Origin: IMCC45349 sp047219225
GTDB taxonomy: Bacteria; Bacteroidota; Bacteroidia; Flavobacteriales; Flavobacteriaceae
Assembly (NCBI RefSeq): GCF_047219225.1
Contig: NZ_CP178208.1
Span: 2,418,001-2,482,000, forward strand
DNA: 64,000 bases
Direction of reading: 5' to 3'
Both the position numbers and the translations under genes were made by a program. The notes under the pieces are model-generated. The model searched no databases, was not told where the DNA came from, and saw only the letters and a list, made by a program, of their open reading frames with translations. Below, in pieces: positions 17,686-27,729 of the stretch. Each line of letters starts with the position of its first letter. The first letter of the stretch is position 1.

Positions 17686-18301
17686 TATTGTCTAGTAGTG
17701 TTATGTTTTGACTTTCTATATAAGTTAATGCATTTGGACCTTCGTTAAATAGTAAATCCAAAATGCTTAAGTTGTTTATAAAACCATGTTTGTTTGAGAA
17801 TACTTGTGTGTAAGGCTCAAAATGTTTGATCGTTTCTTTTCTAGCATTTACTAAAAAACGATAATCGTTTGTAATATCTTTTTCGTAAGTAGTAGAGGTC
17901 TTGTAGTCGAGTTCTAATTGTAAACAATCAAGAATAGTTTCCAGGCATTTAAAATTAAAATCCATGACAAACTTTTGAGGTGTCTCAAATAAATGAATTA
18001 ACTCATCTTCATAGTACTCAAAAAAAGGGGATGTTTTATATGCACTTTCAAGAGATTTCCAATGAATAGATTGCCATTTACTATCATTAGCTATTCTAAC
18101 ATCTTTAAAAAGTTGCCTGTTTTTTTGTGTGTAATTTACAGGGACATTCAAAGCTAATTTACCATTAGCTCCATAAATGTAAGCTCGGTTTCTATAGGTT
18201 TGCTTTTGATAATTATCGCATACTTCAAAAACTGTAGTTTTTGCTTTAGCAAGTGCTACAAAGTTTGCAATATTTGGGAAATATGTTGAATGAAGTAGCA
18301 T
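17678..18301 (-). CDS. WbqC-family protein
   Basis: A 207-residue cytoplasmic protein beginning HSTYFPNIANFVALAKA, followed by the family features NYQKQTYRNRAYI, LALNVPV, and WQSIHWKSLESAYKTSPFFEYY. WbqC proteins occur in O-antigen or aminosugar loci but the reaction is unknown. Here the gene lies 17 nt after lepB in a cell-envelope and chromosome-segregation operon, not in a sugar cluster. Confidence 0.88.
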   Translation of the reverse strand: MLLHSTYFPNIANFVALAKAKTTVFEVCDNYQKQTYRNRAYIYGANGKLALNVPVNYTQKNRQLFKDVRIANDSKWQSIHWKSLESAYKTSPFFEYYEDELIHLFETPQKFVMDFNFKCLETILDCLQLELDYKTSTTYEKDITNDYRFLVNARKETIKHFEPYTQVFSNKHGFINNLSILDLLFNEGPNALTYIESQNITLLDNNV

Positions 18302-18318
18302 TAAGTCTTTGTTATTTC

Positions 18319-20334
18319 TTAAGTTCTCTTTATGACAACAGAATTAGCAACAAAATCGTGAATTGCTTTTTTCTTTTCATTTCCGGAAATTGTTATTAAT
18401 GAAACCCAACCAAGTAAAGCTTTTAGAATAAATCTAATCACAGCTAATGGGAATGAAATATTTTTATTTAAGTCACCTTCTTTTCTTACAGTTATTTTGG
18501 ATAAGCTATGACCAATAGTTCCTCCGTTTATTGAAGTTAATAATGGATCATACAAAATGAAGATAATTAGAAAAGCTATTATCTTTACTAATTTTGAAAC
18601 AGACTCAAACTGAGTAAATAATTCTGATACTAAGAAAATTGCTATAATTATAATGATAGAATCTATTATTGCCGCTTGAATTCTATCTTTAATAGCAGCA
18701 AATTTAATTTCAGAGTCAGAATTGTTTTCTAAATCTAAGGCTTTATTCTTTTTCCACCATTTGTTAAATAGAACATATCCTATAAGTAATAAGATAAAAG
18801 GAATGAAATAAGAGGTTGAATTGCCACTACCATGAACGGTTGTAAATACACGATCCCATCGTATTTTGTTTAGGCCTTTTGCATTGCTGTTAAAGCTCAT
18901 CCATATAAATACAGGTTTACCAACTACGTGATCAAATGGTACAAATCCCCAAGCTCTTGCATCTATAGAGTTATGACGATTATCTCCCATCATCCAATAA
19001 TAATCTTGTTTAAAAGTGTATGATGTAGTTAGTTGGTCGTTTATAAAAATTTGATTGCCCTCAACTCTTAAAGTGTTGCCTTCGTACTCTGTGATTAAAC
19101 GTTTGTAAAGTGGTAAATTTTCAACAGTGATGTTCATAGATTTTCCAGCTTCTGGAATGTAGAGAGGTCCAAAAAAATCTCTATTCCAGTTGTAATTCGG
19201 GTCATGAGGAAATATACTGCTGTCCCTTTTTCCTTTTGGTTCGATAAGTTTATCCAAACTAGCTACACTAGGATGGTTTTTAAATAGTTTTATGGCGTTA
19301 TCTGATGCAGCAGGTAAAAATACACCGTTGTCTTTAGTTCCATAAATACCATCAGTAATATCGTATCTATCAATAAGTGTTTGGTAGATGTTATTATTAA
19401 AACCTTTACCTTCTTTTAAATTTACTTGGTAACTAAACTGCAAATGAGCTCTATCTGGTAGCTCGTTTTGTTTCCCATTTATATATACATAACCATCTCT
19501 AATTTCTAATGTGTCACCAGCAATTGCTACACAACGTTTAACGAGGTTGGTTTTTTTATCTATAGGTTTGTAATAATTTCGGTCTGGTCTAAAATCGTTC
19601 ATATCCAACAACGTATCTGCTGGTTGATTAAATACAACAATTTCATTTCTATCTATCTTTTCAAAACCAGGAAGTCTTAAGTAAGGTAATTGTAACTTAT
19701 TTATTAATGATGTGTTTTTCTTTTCAATATTGTCATTAAATAAGTATGATTTCTTTTTAAGTACAGGAATTGTATCATGAACCATTGGAGCTGCAACTGT
19801 TGTCATTGGTACTCTAGCTCCATAATTTACTTTACTCACTAATAAAAAGTCGCCTACCAACAGCGATTTTTCTAATGATGATGATGGAATAACATAAGGT
19901 TGAATAAAATAGGTGTGCACTAAGGTTGCGGCTACAATGGCAAATAAAATAGAGCTTGTCCAATCTCCTGATGAAGATTTAGGTTGTAAACTTCTATTTT
20001 CGATATAAGTAACATCAGCAGCATAGTTTAAATAGTAGCTATAAAAACCTAAAGTTAAAATAGCTAATGCTGTATCTAAATAAGTGTTTTTGCCAAAGCT
20101 TCTAGCTGTTTCAACCCAAACAACAGGAAACATGATTAAATTGATAATAGGTAAAAATAACAAGATAGTCCACCAAGGCGATCTATTAATTATCTTCATT
20201 AATATTATTGCATTATATACTGGAACAAATGCTTCCCAAGCTTTTCTACCTGCTTTAATATATAGTTTCCATGTACCTAAGCCATGTATAAGTTGAATAA
20301 CAAGGAAAAATATTAACCATTGCGTCATTGTCAT
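18319..20334 (-). CDS. lepB: Signal peptidase I with N-terminal DUF5684-like and C-terminal RDD domains
   Basis: A 671-residue inner-membrane protease that removes signal peptides of exported proteins. About residues 1-115 form a multi-helix DUF5684-like segment. The peptidase core has catalytic Ser153 in VIPSSSLEKSL, Lys266 in NLVKRCVAIAGDT and the box MMGDNRHNSIDARAWGFV, separated by a long insertion typical of Bacteroidota enzymes. After a transmembrane segment, residues about 545-671 are an RDD domain (R551/D558 in KDRIQAAIIDS, NGGTIGHSLSKI). Most LepB proteins end before this, so it is a fusion. dapB lies 60 bp upstream and wbqC 17 bp downstream. Confidence 0.93.
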   Translation of the reverse strand: MTMTQWLIFFLVIQLIHGLGTWKLYIKAGRKAWEAFVPVYNAIILMKIINRSPWWTILLFLPIINLIMFPVVWVETARSFGKNTYLDTALAILTLGFYSYYLNYAADVTYIENRSLQPKSSSGDWTSSILFAIVAATLVHTYFIQPYVIPSSSLEKSLLVGDFLLVSKVNYGARVPMTTVAAPMVHDTIPVLKKKSYLFNDNIEKKNTSLINKLQLPYLRLPGFEKIDRNEIVVFNQPADTLLDMNDFRPDRNYYKPIDKKTNLVKRCVAIAGDTLEIRDGYVYINGKQNELPDRAHLQFSYQVNLKEGKGFNNNIYQTLIDRYDITDGIYGTKDNGVFLPAASDNAIKLFKNHPSVASLDKLIEPKGKRDSSIFPHDPNYNWNRDFFGPLYIPEAGKSMNITVENLPLYKRLITEYEGNTLRVEGNQIFINDQLTTSYTFKQDYYWMMGDNRHNSIDARAWGFVPFDHVVGKPVFIWMSFNSNAKGLNKIRWDRVFTTVHGSGNSTSYFIPFILLLIGYVLFNKWWKKNKALDLENNSDSEIKFAAIKDRIQAAIIDSIIIIIAIFLVSELFTQFESVSKLVKIIAFLIIFILYDPLLTSINGGTIGHSLSKITVRKEGDLNKNISFPLAVIRFILKALLGWVSLITISGNEKKKAIHDFVANSVVIKRT

Positions 20335-20394
20335 AATCGTAATTTTTAGCTGTTAGTTTGTGTTGTTAAAGTAATGTTACGTAAAGTTTTCAAA

Positions 20395-21099
20395 TTAACC
20401 AATATTTAACACGTCGTTCATAGTGAATATACCTGTTTTACCTAAAATCCATTCTGCGGCAATTACAGCGCCTAAGGCAAAACCATCTCTGTTATGTGCA
20501 GTATGTTTAATTTCTAAACTATCTACATTAGAGTTGTAAAAAATACTATGTGTTCCTGGAACTTCTGGAGTTCTTATGGCTTCAATAGCGATGTCTTTTT
20601 CTTTGGTTGATTTGTCTAAAGACCAGCTAGCATAGTTTGAGTTTTCTATAATTCCTTCTGCTAAGGTAATGGCAGTTCCGCTAGGTGCATCAAGCTTTTG
20701 CGTATGATGAATTTCTTCCATGCTCACATTATATTGCGATAGGTTTTTCATCATTTTAGCTAGTGTCTTATTTAATTCGAAAAAGATATTTACACCTAGA
20801 CTAAAATTAGAAGCGTAAATAAAAGCACCATCACGTTCTTTACATAATGCTACCATATTGTCATAGTCATTCAACCATCCAGTTGTACCAGAAATTACAG
20901 GTACACCATTTTTAAAACAATTAGAGATGTTTTTGGTTGCAGCACTAGGAATACTAAAATCTATAGCAACATCTGCTTCACTTATGTTGTAATCTTTTGA
21001 GTCTTTTCCAATTTTTAATACAACGGTATGACCTCTTTCTATAGCTATACGTTCTATAACTTTTCCCATTTTGCCATAGCCAAGTAATGCTATTTTCAT
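20395..21099 (-). CDS. dapB: 4-hydroxy-tetrahydrodipicolinate reductase
   Basis: A 234-residue cytoplasmic enzyme of lysine and meso-diaminopimelate synthesis that reduces 4-hydroxy-tetrahydrodipicolinate with NAD(P)H. The N-terminal nucleotide fold begins KIALLGYGKMGKVIE; the catalytic segment is EEIHHTQKLDAPSGTA with the paired histidines and lysine. It is shorter than the E. coli enzyme, as is usual in Bacteroidota. Linkage to lepB and parAB groups cell-wall precursor, secretion and segregation functions. Confidence 0.96.
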   Translation of the reverse strand: MKIALLGYGKMGKVIERIAIERGHTVVLKIGKDSKDYNISEADVAIDFSIPSAATKNISNCFKNGVPVISGTTGWLNDYDNMVALCKERDGAFIYASNFSLGVNIFFELNKTLAKMMKNLSQYNVSMEEIHHTQKLDAPSGTAITLAEGIIENSNYASWSLDKSTKEKDIAIEAIRTPEVPGTHSIFYNSNVDSLEIKHTAHNRDGFALGAVIAAEWILGKTGIFTMNDVLNIG

Positions 21100-21103
21100 T
21101 AGC

Positions 21104-21688
21104 TTAAAATTTAAAATCTAAGGTTAATCCAAGGTTTGTAGACGCATCTCGTTCATTGAACTTAAAATGAGGCTTCAAAGCCAAATTATCGTCAACATTG
21201 TATTGTAGTAAGTGGGCGTCAACATTGGCATCAATAATGTTTAAAGCATAAATGCCTATGGTAACTAATAAGGATATTTCTTTATTTCTTTTTAAAGTAC
21301 GTTGCGCTCTAATTAAAGCATCATTAGATATTTGTGGTGTACTACCACCTCCCCAAAATTCATCATCGGTAAAACCAGCTAGTCTACGCTTATAAGCATC
21401 TCTATATCTATCGTATTCTTTGTCGTTGTCTAAATAAAAATAAATTCCTGTACCTAATGCTGCATAAACGATAGGTATTTTCCAGTATTTTTTATTGTAT
21501 GCTTGACCAAGACCAGGTAAAACTGCAGAATAAAAAGCTGCTTTAGAAGGCGATAATGGGTTTAAAGGCTCTCTAATAATAGTGTCTTGAATAACTACAT
21601 TCAATTCGTCAGTTTCTTTTTGAGCAGAAACCACAAGTGTAAATGCAATAAAGAAAAAGCTTAAAAGGAATTTACTTCGCACTTTCAA
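21104..21688 (-). CDS. DUF5683 exported protein
   Basis: A 194-residue protein with a signal peptide (residues 1-22, ending LVVSAQ) and a DUF5683 domain: SKAAFYSAVLPGLGQAYNKKYWKIPIVYAALGTG, then DRYRDAYKRR and a second hydrophobic segment. Members are membrane or outer-membrane-associated proteins of unknown function found across Bacteroidota. The start overlaps the parB 3' end by 17 nt and the stop is 4 nt before dapB. Confidence 0.88.
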   Translation of the reverse strand: MKVRSKFLLSFFFIAFTLVVSAQKETDELNVVIQDTIIREPLNPLSPSKAAFYSAVLPGLGQAYNKKYWKIPIVYAALGTGIYFYLDNDKEYDRYRDAYKRRLAGFTDDEFWGGGSTPQISNDALIRAQRTLKRNKEISLLVTIGIYALNIIDANVDAHLLQYNVDDNLALKPHFKFNERDASTNLGLTLDFKF

Positions 21689-22571
21689 TTAATTTTTTAA
21701 TTCGATTAAAATCTTCTTCAGAATGGAACGGAATATTGATTGTTCCTTTACCTCTCTTAGAGACTTTAACGTTGATTTTGTGTCCAAAGTATTCAGAAAA
21801 CTCTTTAATACCTTTTTTGATATATTTAGGAAGTTCTTCTTTTTTAGGAGCAATGACTTCAGAAGTATTTTTATAGTTTCTAACTAAATCTTCTGTGGCT
21901 CTAACCGATAATTTGTTAGTTAGTATTTTTTCGTAAATCTCTAATTGCTCAGTATGTTCTGGAATATTAATGATAGCTCTACCATGACCCATAGAAATAA
22001 AACCATCACGCATACCAGTTTGAATGATAGGATCTAGTTTTAAAAGTCTTAAGTAATTAGAAATTGTTGAACGTTTTTTTCCAACACGTTCACTCATTTG
22101 TTCCTGAGTAAGATTAATTTCATCTATTAAACGTTGGTAAGATAATGCCACTTCTATTGGGTCTAAATCTTGACGTTGAATATTTTCAACTAAAGCCATT
22201 TCTAACGACTCTTGGTCATTAGCAATACGTATGTATGCAGGAATTGTTTCTAATCCTATTAGCTTAGAAGCTCTAAAACGACGTTCACCAGAAACTAATT
22301 GAAACTTATTAAATCCTATTTTCCTAACTGTAATAGGTTGTATAATTCCTAACTCTCTAATGGAAGATGCTAGTTCTCGTAAAGCTTCTTCATTAAATTG
22401 AGTTCTTGGTTGAAAAGGATTGACTTCAATTGCGTTTAAATCTAGTTCAACAATATTACCAATAACTTTATCGGCATTTTTATCTTGAACAGATTTTATA
22501 TCGTTAGAAGGATCTTGCAAAAGCGCAGATAGACCTCTACCTAATGCTTGTTTTTTTGTTGCTTTTGCCAT
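21672..22571 (-). CDS. parB: Chromosome partition protein ParB (Spo0J family)
   Basis: A 299-residue DNA-binding CTPase clamp. The N-terminal box LGRGLSALL is followed by the ParB/sulfiredoxin domain with the CTP-binding motif GERRFRAS (about residue 105), a helix-turn-helix region (LTQEQMSERVGKKRSTISNYL) and a C-terminal dimerisation part. It binds parS and works with ParA in chromosome segregation. ParA ends at the base where this gene starts (1-nt overlap). No canonical parS was seen in the window. Confidence 0.95.
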   Translation of the reverse strand: MAKATKKQALGRGLSALLQDPSNDIKSVQDKNADKVIGNIVELDLNAIEVNPFQPRTQFNEEALRELASSIRELGIIQPITVRKIGFNKFQLVSGERRFRASKLIGLETIPAYIRIANDQESLEMALVENIQRQDLDPIEVALSYQRLIDEINLTQEQMSERVGKKRSTISNYLRLLKLDPIIQTGMRDGFISMGHGRAIINIPEHTEQLEIYEKILTNKLSVRATEDLVRNYKNTSEVIAPKKEELPKYIKKGIKEFSEYFGHKINVKVSKRGKGTINIPFHSEEDFNRIKKLIESAK

Positions 22572-23338
22572 TACGCTTCATTTTTATTAATAATTTCTTT
22601 AGCCAAACTTAAGTAATTAGTAGCGCCTTTACTACTTACATCATAGTTTATTATGCTTTCGCCATAACTAGGTGCTTCACCTAATCTAACATTACGTTGA
22701 ATAATAGTTTGAAAAACCATATCGTTAAAATGTTTTTGAACTTCTTCAACAACTTGATTAGATAGTCTTAATCTAGAATCATACATTGTAAGTAATAGAC
22801 CTTCAATATCTAAAGCTTGGTTATGAATTTTTTGAACACTTTTAATTGTATTTAATAATTTACCAAGACCTTCAAGAGCAAAATACTCACACTGAATAGG
22901 TATAATAACTGCATCTGCAGCAGTTAAAGCATTTAGTGTTAAAAGCCCTAAAGAAGGAGCACAGTCAATTAAAATATAATCGTAAGCTGTTTTTAAATGA
23001 TCAACAGCTTTTTTTAACATGTATTCTCGATTTTCTTTATCTACCAACTCAATTTCAATAGCAACTAAGTCTATATGAGCAGGAATAATGTCAACATTTG
23101 GAGCGTTGGTTTTCAAAATACTTTCTTCTGCAGTACATGTGTGTTCAAGTAACTGATAAGTGCCAGTTTCTACTGATTCGACATCTATACCAAGTCCAGA
23201 AGTTGCGTTTGCTTGAGGGTCAGCATCAATAAGAAGTACTTTCTTCTCTAAAACACCTAGAGATGCAGCCAAATTTACTGAAGTCGTAGTTTTTCCAACG
23301 CCTCCTTTTTGATTGGCAATTGCTATTATTTTACCCAT
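22571..23338 (-). CDS. parA: Chromosome partition ATPase ParA (Soj family)
   Basis: A 255-residue deviant Walker ATPase. The start at 23338 (MGKIIAIANQKGGVGKTT) is chosen over an ATG 36 nt upstream because family members begin at this point. It has KGGVGKTT, the DADPQANATSG strand and LIDCAPSLGLLT. It forms dynamic gradients on the nucleoid together with ParB. It is the first gene of the seven-gene minus-strand operon. Confidence 0.95.
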   Translation of the reverse strand: MGKIIAIANQKGGVGKTTTSVNLAASLGVLEKKVLLIDADPQANATSGLGIDVESVETGTYQLLEHTCTAEESILKTNAPNVDIIPAHIDLVAIEIELVDKENREYMLKKAVDHLKTAYDYILIDCAPSLGLLTLNALTAADAVIIPIQCEYFALEGLGKLLNTIKSVQKIHNQALDIEGLLLTMYDSRLRLSNQVVEEVQKHFNDMVFQTIIQRNVRLGEAPSYGESIINYDVSSKGATNYLSLAKEIINKNEA

Positions 23339-23703
23339 TAAATATTTTGATTTTTTATAAGCGTAAAAATACAATTATTTACGAGTATTAAAAATCTAAC
23401 TTGTTAACAAAAAGTGAATAGTTAGTCAGGTGAATTTTTAGAATTAGTGTATTTGTTTAGTCACTTTAATGCTGATTTATAACTATATCGATTGCGATAT
23501 TTTGTGATAAATATTATAATGATAAATTATATTAATTTAATTGATGATTTTTATTTTTTTAAAGCTTATTATTCAATTTATTAACTGAATTTACTGAAAT
23601 AAATGAAGCTTTGATAAATCGTATTCCTAATGATATTTGTCATATCTATCATGTAATTCTTGAAATAATTTTGTCTAAGTTTAATGTTTAAAATTTAGTA
23701 AGT
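23339..23703. other. 365-bp AT-rich divergent intergenic region
   Basis: This gap between parA and the SLC13 gene has no coding frame I can support. It is strongly AT-rich. A near-match to a -7 element (TAAGTTTA, 23676-23683) lies before the SLC13 gene. I saw no parS palindrome or RNA gene. Confidence 0.6.
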
Positions 23704-25542
23704 ATGACTTTAATGCTCATTATTTTAATAATAACGATTTTACTTTTTGTTTGGGGAAAATTCACTCCAGATATAGTTGCTTTATTATCTATGATAAGCT
23801 TGTTTTTATTTGGAATATTGGATGCTAATGAAGCGTTAAGTGGTTTTAGTAACCCAACAGTTATCATGATTGGTGCTTTGTTTGTAATTGGAGAAGGATT
23901 ATCACAAACAGGATGGACAGCAGTAGCTGGACAACAATTTATAAAATGGGCAGGAAAAAGTACTTCAAAATTATTGGTAATAGTTACATTGGGTTCAGGT
24001 GTTTTATCTGGGTTTGTAAGTAATACAGGTACAGTAGCAACATTATTACCAGTTACAATTTCTTCGGCATGGAGTATAGGTACTTTACCTTCTAAAGTTT
24101 TAATGCCAGTTGCGTTTGGATCTAATACAGGTGGTTTATTAACTTTAACAGGTACACCTCCAAATATAATTGCGAGCAATGCCTTGGCTGATGCTGGTTA
24201 TGAAGGCTTTTCTTTCTTTGAGTTTGCTTTAATAGGTTTACCTCTATTACTTATTGCCTTATTATACTTTAGATTTATTGGTCATAAACTTCTGCCTAAG
24301 AACCAAACCAATAATAAACCTGTTGATATTGAATCTACACTACATAAATGGATTGAAGCTTATAAAATGGATAATGATTATTACAGGTTACGTATAAGGT
24401 CTTTATCTCCTCTAATTAATACGCAAATGAGTATGTGGGATTTTGAAAACAAGTATAATGTAACTTTAATTAGGTTAAGAAGGAGGCATCCTAATATTTT
24501 AAAAGGAATTCAACCATTTATAGAGTTTCCTGTGCCTGAAACAGAAATGCGTTATCATGATATAATTACTGTAAAAGGTGAAACAGAAGATATTAATAGA
24601 TTGATGATTACATTTAGATTAGGGCTTTTGCCATTAGAACCTATTAAAGATGAATTAAGATATAATTTAATTAATCAAGAAGTTGGTATGACTGAAATTA
24701 TAGTGACTCCTAAATCAATTATAGTAGGAAGGAAATTAAAAATAGGAAACTATTTTAGAAGATTTGGAGTGCAATTATTAGCTGTTTCACGTCATGGAAA
24801 ACCAATTAATAAAGGGAATATTATAGTTAAAGCTGGCGACTCATTTTTAATTAGAGGTATTTGGGAAGACATTGAAAGTTTAAAGCAACATCATGAAAAT
24901 TTAGTGATTTGTGGTAGTCCAGAAGGTATGGCAAAGAATGTAGATAATTTAACCTATAAGTCTTTTATCGCTCTTGGCGCATTGCTATTAATGATTGGGT
25001 TGTTAGTTTTTAAAGTTGTTCCAGGCTCTATTGCTGCATTAATTTCAGCAGGTATTATATTGCTTTCTGGTTGTGTACCTATGTCTAAGGCATATAAGAG
25101 TATAAGTTGGACTAGTGTAATTATGATAGCAGCAATGATACCAATGGGAATAGCATTGCAAAAAACTGGAACAGCACAAGTAATAGCAAATGGTTTGGTT
25201 GAATACCTAGGGTCAATACATCCATTACTATTATTAGCTGGTATCTTTATTTTAACAACAGGTTTTAGTCAGGTAATTAATAATTCGGCAACAGCAGTAT
25301 TAATGGCGCCAATAGCTCTTTTAGCAGCGAGTACTTTAAATATTTCTCCAGAACCTTTTATGATTGCAGTTGCAATTAGTGCATCTACAGCATTTTTAAC
25401 TCCAGTAGGAACAACTACAAACGCAATGGTTATGACTGCTGGTGGTTATAAGTTTATAGATTATCTTAAGGTTGGAGCTCCATTACTTTTACTGTTTTTA
25501 ATAATAACTTTACTATTAGTGCCAATGATTTGGCCATTCTAA
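23704..25542 (+). CDS. SLC13/DASS-type anion permease with two RCK_C (TrkA-C) domains
   Basis: A 612-residue inner-membrane carrier. The N-terminal membrane half (about 1-185) contains the hairpin motif FGSNTGGLLTLTGTPPNII (about 138-157); the C-terminal half (about 405-612) contains INNSATAVLMAPIALL and FLTPVGTTTNAMV, the repeat-related SNT/NSA motifs of divalent anion transporters. Two cytosolic RCK_C domains (about 215-390) sit between them and may bind nucleotides. Likely substrates are sulfate or di/tricarboxylates. Sulfate is an attractive guess given the sulfatase 10 kb away, but this is only context. It is monocistronic with a strong terminator. Confidence 0.9.
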   Translation: MTLMLIILIITILLFVWGKFTPDIVALLSMISLFLFGILDANEALSGFSNPTVIMIGALFVIGEGLSQTGWTAVAGQQFIKWAGKSTSKLLVIVTLGSGVLSGFVSNTGTVATLLPVTISSAWSIGTLPSKVLMPVAFGSNTGGLLTLTGTPPNIIASNALADAGYEGFSFFEFALIGLPLLLIALLYFRFIGHKLLPKNQTNNKPVDIESTLHKWIEAYKMDNDYYRLRIRSLSPLINTQMSMWDFENKYNVTLIRLRRRHPNILKGIQPFIEFPVPETEMRYHDIITVKGETEDINRLMITFRLGLLPLEPIKDELRYNLINQEVGMTEIIVTPKSIIVGRKLKIGNYFRRFGVQLLAVSRHGKPINKGNIIVKAGDSFLIRGIWEDIESLKQHHENLVICGSPEGMAKNVDNLTYKSFIALGALLLMIGLLVFKVVPGSIAALISAGIILLSGCVPMSKAYKSISWTSVIMIAAMIPMGIALQKTGTAQVIANGLVEYLGSIHPLLLLAGIFILTTGFSQVINNSATAVLMAPIALLAASTLNISPEPFMIAVAISASTAFLTPVGTTTNAMVMTAGGYKFIDYLKVGAPLLLLFLIITLLLVPMIWPF

Positions 25543-25550
25543 TTTAGTTT

Positions 25551-25591
25551 AAAAAGAAAAGGCTGAATATAATATTCAGCCTTTTCTTTTT
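25551..25591. terminator. Bidirectional terminator between SLC13 and mutB
   Basis: A perfect 20-bp inverted repeat (25551-25570 with 25572-25591; core AAGGCTGAATAT) flanked by A and T runs, placed between convergent stop codons. Confidence 0.92.
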
Positions 25592-25605
25592 AAAATTTAT
25601 GTTTT

Positions 25606-27729
25606 TTACTCTTCGTCAATTAAAATTTCTAGAATTCTAATAGCTGCATCACTAATTTTGGTTCCAGGTCCAAATACAGCTACAGCTCCAGCATCAAATA
25701 GGTATTGGTAATCTTGTTTTGGAATTACACCACCAACAATCACCATAATATCATCACGTCCATAACTTTCTAAAGCTTCAATAACTTGTGGCACTAAAGT
25801 TTTATGACCAGCAGCTAAAGAAGATACTCCAAGAATATGAACATCATTCTCTACAGCTTGTTTAGCAGCTTCTTGTGGTGTTTGAAATAAAGGTCCTATA
25901 TCTACATCAAAACCCACATCAGCATAACCAGTAGCTACTACTTTAGCGCCACGATCATGACCATCTTGTCCCATTTTTGCAATCATAATACGAGGTCTTC
26001 TACCTTCTATGTCTGCAAATTTATCGGCTAAATCCTTTGCTTTTTTAAAGGAAGCATCGTCTTTTATTTCTTTACTATACACTCCTGAAAATGATTTAAT
26101 TTGCGCTTTATAACGTCCAAACTCTGCTTCTAAAGCATCGCTAATTTCACCTAGTGTAGCACGCTCTCTAGCAGCATCTACAGCTAAAGCTAATAAATTT
26201 TCTTCACCTGAACGTGCTGCTTCAGTTAGTTTGTTTAAAGCAGCTTTTACTTTTTCGGTATTACGAGACGCTTTAATACTGTTAATACGTTCTATTTGTT
26301 GAATTCTAACAGTTTGATTGTCTACTTCAAGAATATGAAGTGGGTCTTCTTCGTCTAAAACATACTTGTTAACTCCAACAATAATATCCTGACCAGAATC
26401 AATTCTTGCTTGTTTTCTTGCTGCAGCTTCTTCAATACGCATTTTTGGTATTCCTGCTTCAATAGCTTTAGTCATACCACCAAGTTCTTCAACTTCTTCA
26501 ATGAGTTTCCAAGCTTTATCAGCAATATCCTTAGTTAAACTTTCAACATAATAACTTCCAGCCCAAGGGTCTACTGTTTTCGTAATTTTGGTTTCTTCTT
26601 GAAGATATATTTGCGTATTTCTGGCTATACGAGCAGAAAAGTCTGTTGGTAAAGCAATGGCTTCGTCTAATGCATTGGTATGTAAACTTTGCGTGCCGCC
26701 AAAAGCAGCCGCAGCAGCCTCAATACATGTTCTTGCTACATTATTAAAAGGATCTTGCTCAGTTAAACTCCATCCACTTGTTTGTGAGTGTGTACGTAAG
26801 GCTAAAGATTTTGGGTTTTTTGGGTTGAATTGACTTACTAATTTAGCCCATAGCATACGTGCTGCACGCATTTTAGCGATTTCCATAAAATGGTTCATGC
26901 CAATTGCCCAGAAGAAAGATAGTCGAGGTGCAAATGTATCAATATCCATTCCTGCAGCTAATCCTTTTCTAATGTATTCTAAACCATCAGCTAATGTATA
27001 TGCTAATTCAATATCGCAAGTGGCACCAGCTTCTTGCATATGGTAACCTGATATACTAATACTATTAAAACGAGGCATATTTTGGCTAGTAAATTCAAAA
27101 ATATCAGAAATGATTTTCATAGAAGGTGTAGGAGGGTAGATGTAAGTATTTCGTACCATAAACTCCTTTAAAATGTCATTTTGAATGGTTCCTGCTAATT
27201 GCTCTGGTTTTACACCTTGCTCTTCAGCAGCAACAATATAAAATGCCATAATTGGTAATACAGCACCATTCATGGTCATGGAAACCGACATTTTATCTAA
27301 TGGAATCTGATCGAATAACACTTTCATGTCCTCAACCGAGTCTATGGCAACTCCAGCTTTTCCAACATCACCAACCACACGTTCATGGTCACTATCGTAA
27401 CCTCTATGTGTTGCTAAATCAAACGCCACAGATAATCCTTTTTGTCCAGCAGCTAAGTTACGTCTATAAAAAGCATTACTTTCTTCGGCTGTAGAGAAAC
27501 CTGCATATTGACGAATAGTCCATGGTCTACGAACATACATAGTGCTATAAGGTCCTCTTAGGTTTGGCGCTATTCCAGCAACAAAATTGAGGTGTTCTAT
27601 ATCCTTAATGTCTTCTTTAGAGTAATGTTCTTTAACATTAATATCTTCGGCAGTTAAGAAGTTTGAATCATTATTAATGTCTTCTTTATTACTCTTTATC
27701 GTTATGTTTTGTATGTCTTTTCTATTCAT
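25606..27729 (-). CDS. scpA: Methylmalonyl-CoA mutase large (catalytic, B12-binding) subunit
   Basis: A 707-residue adenosylcobalamin enzyme interconverting methylmalonyl-CoA and succinyl-CoA. The TIM barrel begins around residue 60 (RGPYSTMYVRRPWTIRQYAGFS) and the B12 domain contains DGHDRG with lower-axial-ligand H591. The 5' end overlaps mutA by 8 nt; together they form the alpha-beta heterodimer typical of Bacteroidota, supporting propionate or odd-chain metabolism or succinate-propionate routes. The gene ends at the bidirectional terminator. Confidence 0.97.
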   Translation of the reverse strand: MNRKDIQNITIKSNKEDINNDSNFLTAEDINVKEHYSKEDIKDIEHLNFVAGIAPNLRGPYSTMYVRRPWTIRQYAGFSTAEESNAFYRRNLAAGQKGLSVAFDLATHRGYDSDHERVVGDVGKAGVAIDSVEDMKVLFDQIPLDKMSVSMTMNGAVLPIMAFYIVAAEEQGVKPEQLAGTIQNDILKEFMVRNTYIYPPTPSMKIISDIFEFTSQNMPRFNSISISGYHMQEAGATCDIELAYTLADGLEYIRKGLAAGMDIDTFAPRLSFFWAIGMNHFMEIAKMRAARMLWAKLVSQFNPKNPKSLALRTHSQTSGWSLTEQDPFNNVARTCIEAAAAAFGGTQSLHTNALDEAIALPTDFSARIARNTQIYLQEETKITKTVDPWAGSYYVESLTKDIADKAWKLIEEVEELGGMTKAIEAGIPKMRIEEAAARKQARIDSGQDIIVGVNKYVLDEEDPLHILEVDNQTVRIQQIERINSIKASRNTEKVKAALNKLTEAARSGEENLLALAVDAARERATLGEISDALEAEFGRYKAQIKSFSGVYSKEIKDDASFKKAKDLADKFADIEGRRPRIMIAKMGQDGHDRGAKVVATGYADVGFDVDIGPLFQTPQEAAKQAVENDVHILGVSSLAAGHKTLVPQVIEALESYGRDDIMVIVGGVIPKQDYQYLFDAGAVAVFGPGTKISDAAIRILEILIDEE

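Noticed and set aside
23688..24179. Antisense open frame of 163 codons
   Set aside because: It lies wholly within the first part of the SLC13 gene on the other strand, has no recognisable domain and mirrors codon bias of the real gene.
24783..24798. TGTTTCACGT, like a parS half-site, near parAB
   Set aside because: Only the first 10 bases match TGTTTCACGTGAAACA; the other half matches poorly and it lies inside the SLC13 coding region.
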